Assembly: GCF_900104945.1 (NCBI RefSeq)
Contig: NZ_LT629736.1
Location: 1,364,001-1,428,000 of the forward strand
From: Halopseudomonas xinjiangensis
GTDB lineage: Bacteria > Pseudomonadota > Gammaproteobacteria > Pseudomonadales > Pseudomonadaceae
Reading direction: 5' to 3'
Length of the DNA stretch: 64,000 bases
In this document: piece after piece, positions 61,632 through 64,000 of the stretch
How positions within the stretch are numbered: position 1 is the first letter of the stretch
How the letters are laid out: every line of letters begins with the position of its first letter
Translations under genes and position numbers: made by a program
Notes under the pieces: generated by a model
Told to the model about the DNA's origin: nothing
What the model saw: only the letters and a program-made list of their open reading frames with translations
Databases searched by the model: none

Positions 61632-61674
61632 TCGTGCATGCGCTCCGCCTGACCTGTTGCCGCATAGGTAATCA

Positions 61675-63087
61675 TCAAAGGACGCCGCCCGCTGCTTCCT
61701 GTTGCTGCGGGTCGAACCATTTCAGCTTGTCGCGCAGTTTCACCACCTCGCCGACGATAATCAGAGTCGGCGGCTTGATTTCTTCGCGCGCGACCAGTTC
61801 CGGCATGTTCGACAGTGTGCCGACCCACACCCGCTGGTTGCTGGTAGTACCTTGCTGTACCAGGGCGACCGGTGTGTCCGGCGACCGGCCATACTCCAGC
61901 AAACGCGCGCAGATATCCGGGAGGCCGACCAGGCCCATGTAGAACACCAGCGTCTGGCCTGGGGTGACGAGATCAGCCCAGGCCAGATCAGTGGTGCCAT
62001 TCTTCAGATGGCCGGTGACGAAGCGTACCGACTGCGCGTGATCGCGATGAGTCAATGGGATACCCGCATAGGCGGAGCAACCGTTTGCTGCGGTAATGCC
62101 GGGAACCACCTGGAACGGAACACGGTGCTCGGCGAGCTCCTCGATCTCTTCTCCACCGCGGCCGAAGATGAACGGGTCGCCGCCTTTCAATCGAAGTACA
62201 CGCTTGCCTTGTTTTGCGAGTTTGACCAACTGTTGATTGATCTGATCCTGCGGCACAGCGTGTTCCGAACGAGCCTTACCCACATAGATGCGGTCCGCGT
62301 CCCGCCGACAGAGATCGACGATAGCCGGAGCCACCAGTCGGTCGTACAGCACCACGTCGGCTTGCTGCATCAGGCGCAGCGCACGGAAGGTCAGCAGGTC
62401 CGGATCGCCGGGGCCGGCGCCCACCAGATATACCTCGCCGGTGTAGCTCTGGCCGGCCTGCTGAGTCAACCGCTCCGCCAGCAGCTGCTCCGCCGCCTGG
62501 TCCTGGCCAGCGAAGACGCGTTCGGCGATGTCGCCCTGAAATACGTTCTCCCAGAAGACTCGACGCTGATTGATCTTGGGAAAGGCAGCCTTCACCTGGC
62601 TGCGAAAGCGTTTGGCCAGCTGCGCCAACTTGCCGTAGCTATGCGGAAAAAGCGTCTCGATACGCGCCCGAGTCAGCCGCGCCAGCACCGGCGCATGGCT
62701 ACCGCTGGACACCGCGATGATCAACGGCGACCGGTCGACGATAGCGGGAAAGATGACGGTGCACAGCTCAGGCGCATCCACTGCGTTGACGGGCAGGTGA
62801 CGCGCCTGGGCATCGGCAGATACCTGGGCATTGAGCGCCTGGTCATCCGTCGCCGCGATAACCAGCACAACGTCTTCCAGGTCGCTGGCCTGATAGCCGC
62901 GCGTTTCGCACTGCCCGCCGCCCTGCTCTACCAGCGCGGCCAGCTCCGGCTCGATGTCGGGCGCAACCACCCGCAGCTTAGCGCCCGCCTCGGACAGCAA
63001 GCGCGACTTGCGCAACGCGATCTCGCCGCCGCCGATCACCAGGACGGTGCGCCCCTGGAGATTGTGAAACAGTGGCAGGAATTCCAT
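61675..63087 (-). CDS. cysG: Siroheme synthase (trifunctional)
   Basis: A 470-residue fusion. The N-terminal precorrin-2 dehydrogenase/ferrochelatase part has [22 protein letters not shown] and [16 protein letters not shown]; the C-terminal uroporphyrinogen III methyltransferase has [36 protein letters not shown] and TLVFYMGL. It converts uroporphyrinogen III to siroheme for sulfite and nitrite reductases. ATG at 63087 matches the family start. Located before serS as in Pseudomonas. Confidence 0.96.
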   Translation of the reverse strand: MEFLPLFHNLQGRTVLVIGGGEIALRKSRLLSEAGAKLRVVAPDIEPELAALVEQGGGQCETRGYQASDLEDVVLVIAATDDQALNAQVSADAQARHLPVNAVDAPELCTVIFPAIVDRSPLIIAVSSGSHAPVLARLTRARIETLFPHSYGKLAQLAKRFRSQVKAAFPKINQRRVFWENVFQGDIAERVFAGQDQAAEQLLAERLTQQAGQSYTGEVYLVGAGPGDPDLLTFRALRLMQQADVVLYDRLVAPAIVDLCRRDADRIYVGKARSEHAVPQDQINQQLVKLAKQGKRVLRLKGGDPFIFGRGGEEIEELAEHRVPFQVVPGITAANGCSAYAGIPLTHRDHAQSVRFVTGHLKNGTTDLAWADLVTPGQTLVFYMGLVGLPDICARLLEYGRSPDTPVALVQQGTTSNQRVWVGTLSNMPELVAREEIKPPTLIIVGEVVKLRDKLKWFDPQQQEAAGGVL

Positions 63088-63148
63088 ACTCACATCGCCT
63101 CGTCAGATGGCTGAAGACGCCTCGCGCCTTGTAAAACAGCAGCGGCTA

Positions 63149-64000
<852 letters not shown>

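Noticed and set aside
61702..63114. 470-codon plus-strand frame
   Set aside because: Antisense to cysG, which has complete siroheme-synthase motifs.

Overview
The window is about 60% GC chromosomal DNA from a Pseudomonas-type gammaproteobacterium. The order gacA-uvrC-pgsA-tRNA-Gly-tRNA-Cys-tRNA-Leu (4.2-7.7 kb), the block tRNA-Ser / Bax-inhibitor-1 / tusDCBE (42.4-44.9 kb) and cysG next to serS (61.7-64 kb) are typical of Pseudomonas. The C2-compound uptake genes and a sodium-coupled symporter pair suggest a marine or halotolerant member, possibly Halopseudomonas; that genus call is inference. I see no rRNA, prophage, insertion sequence or CRISPR.

Layout. 1-4.1 kb: end of glutathione reductase, two YihY/BrkB membrane proteins flanking a CaCA cation exchanger, and an exported protein made of two repeats. 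4.2-7.7 kb: tRNA operon, pgsA, uvrC, gacA. 7.8-16.2 kb: short-chain fatty-acid block (prpE, DUF294 signalling protein with DnaQ-like exonuclease, FadL porin, frameshifted sodium/solute symporter with its DUF4212 partner). 16.2-18.8 kb: membrane glucose dehydrogenase. 18.8-26.8 kb: surface polysaccharide genes (pyruvyl transferase, flippase, FrhB-like protein) and a four-gene lipid-glycosylation operon (epimerase, GT2, LAB_N, GT39). 27-32.4 kb: molybdenum aldehyde oxidoreductase (paoABC-like) with MocA-like and XdhC-like maturation proteins. 32.8-38.2 kb: KaiC-like ATPase coupled to a hybrid histidine kinase, plus another kinase. 38.4-42.3 kb: acyl-CoA dehydrogenase, thiolase, an acyl-CoA dehydrogenase relic and an MDR oxidoreductase.

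44.9-61.6 kb is an accessory stretch between two normally close housekeeping blocks (tus and cysG-serS). It holds cardiolipin synthase, a phospholipase D lipoprotein, an ExbB-ExbD-TonB set followed by a large LprI/ankyrin lipoprotein, a small HTH regulator with a frameshifted membrane partner, a diguanylate cyclase, a CstA / cory-CC-star / ArsA operon, lipocalin, amidotransferase, SDR and CorA.

Best leads: (1) the seven-gene collinear run 46.3-53.4 kb, with TonB energisation but no TonB-dependent receptor and an unusual multidomain lipoprotein; (2) a shared dyad near -60 to -72 upstream of prpE, the symporter pair and cstA, suggesting one regulator for small-carboxylate uptake; (3) the KaiC-like protein, whose phospho-site appears as S-Y instead of S-T; (4) a terminator-like hairpin inside the first codons of the cory-CC-star gene; (5) two frameshifted membrane-protein genes and an acyl-CoA dehydrogenase relic. 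All family calls are from reading the sequence; no database search was run.
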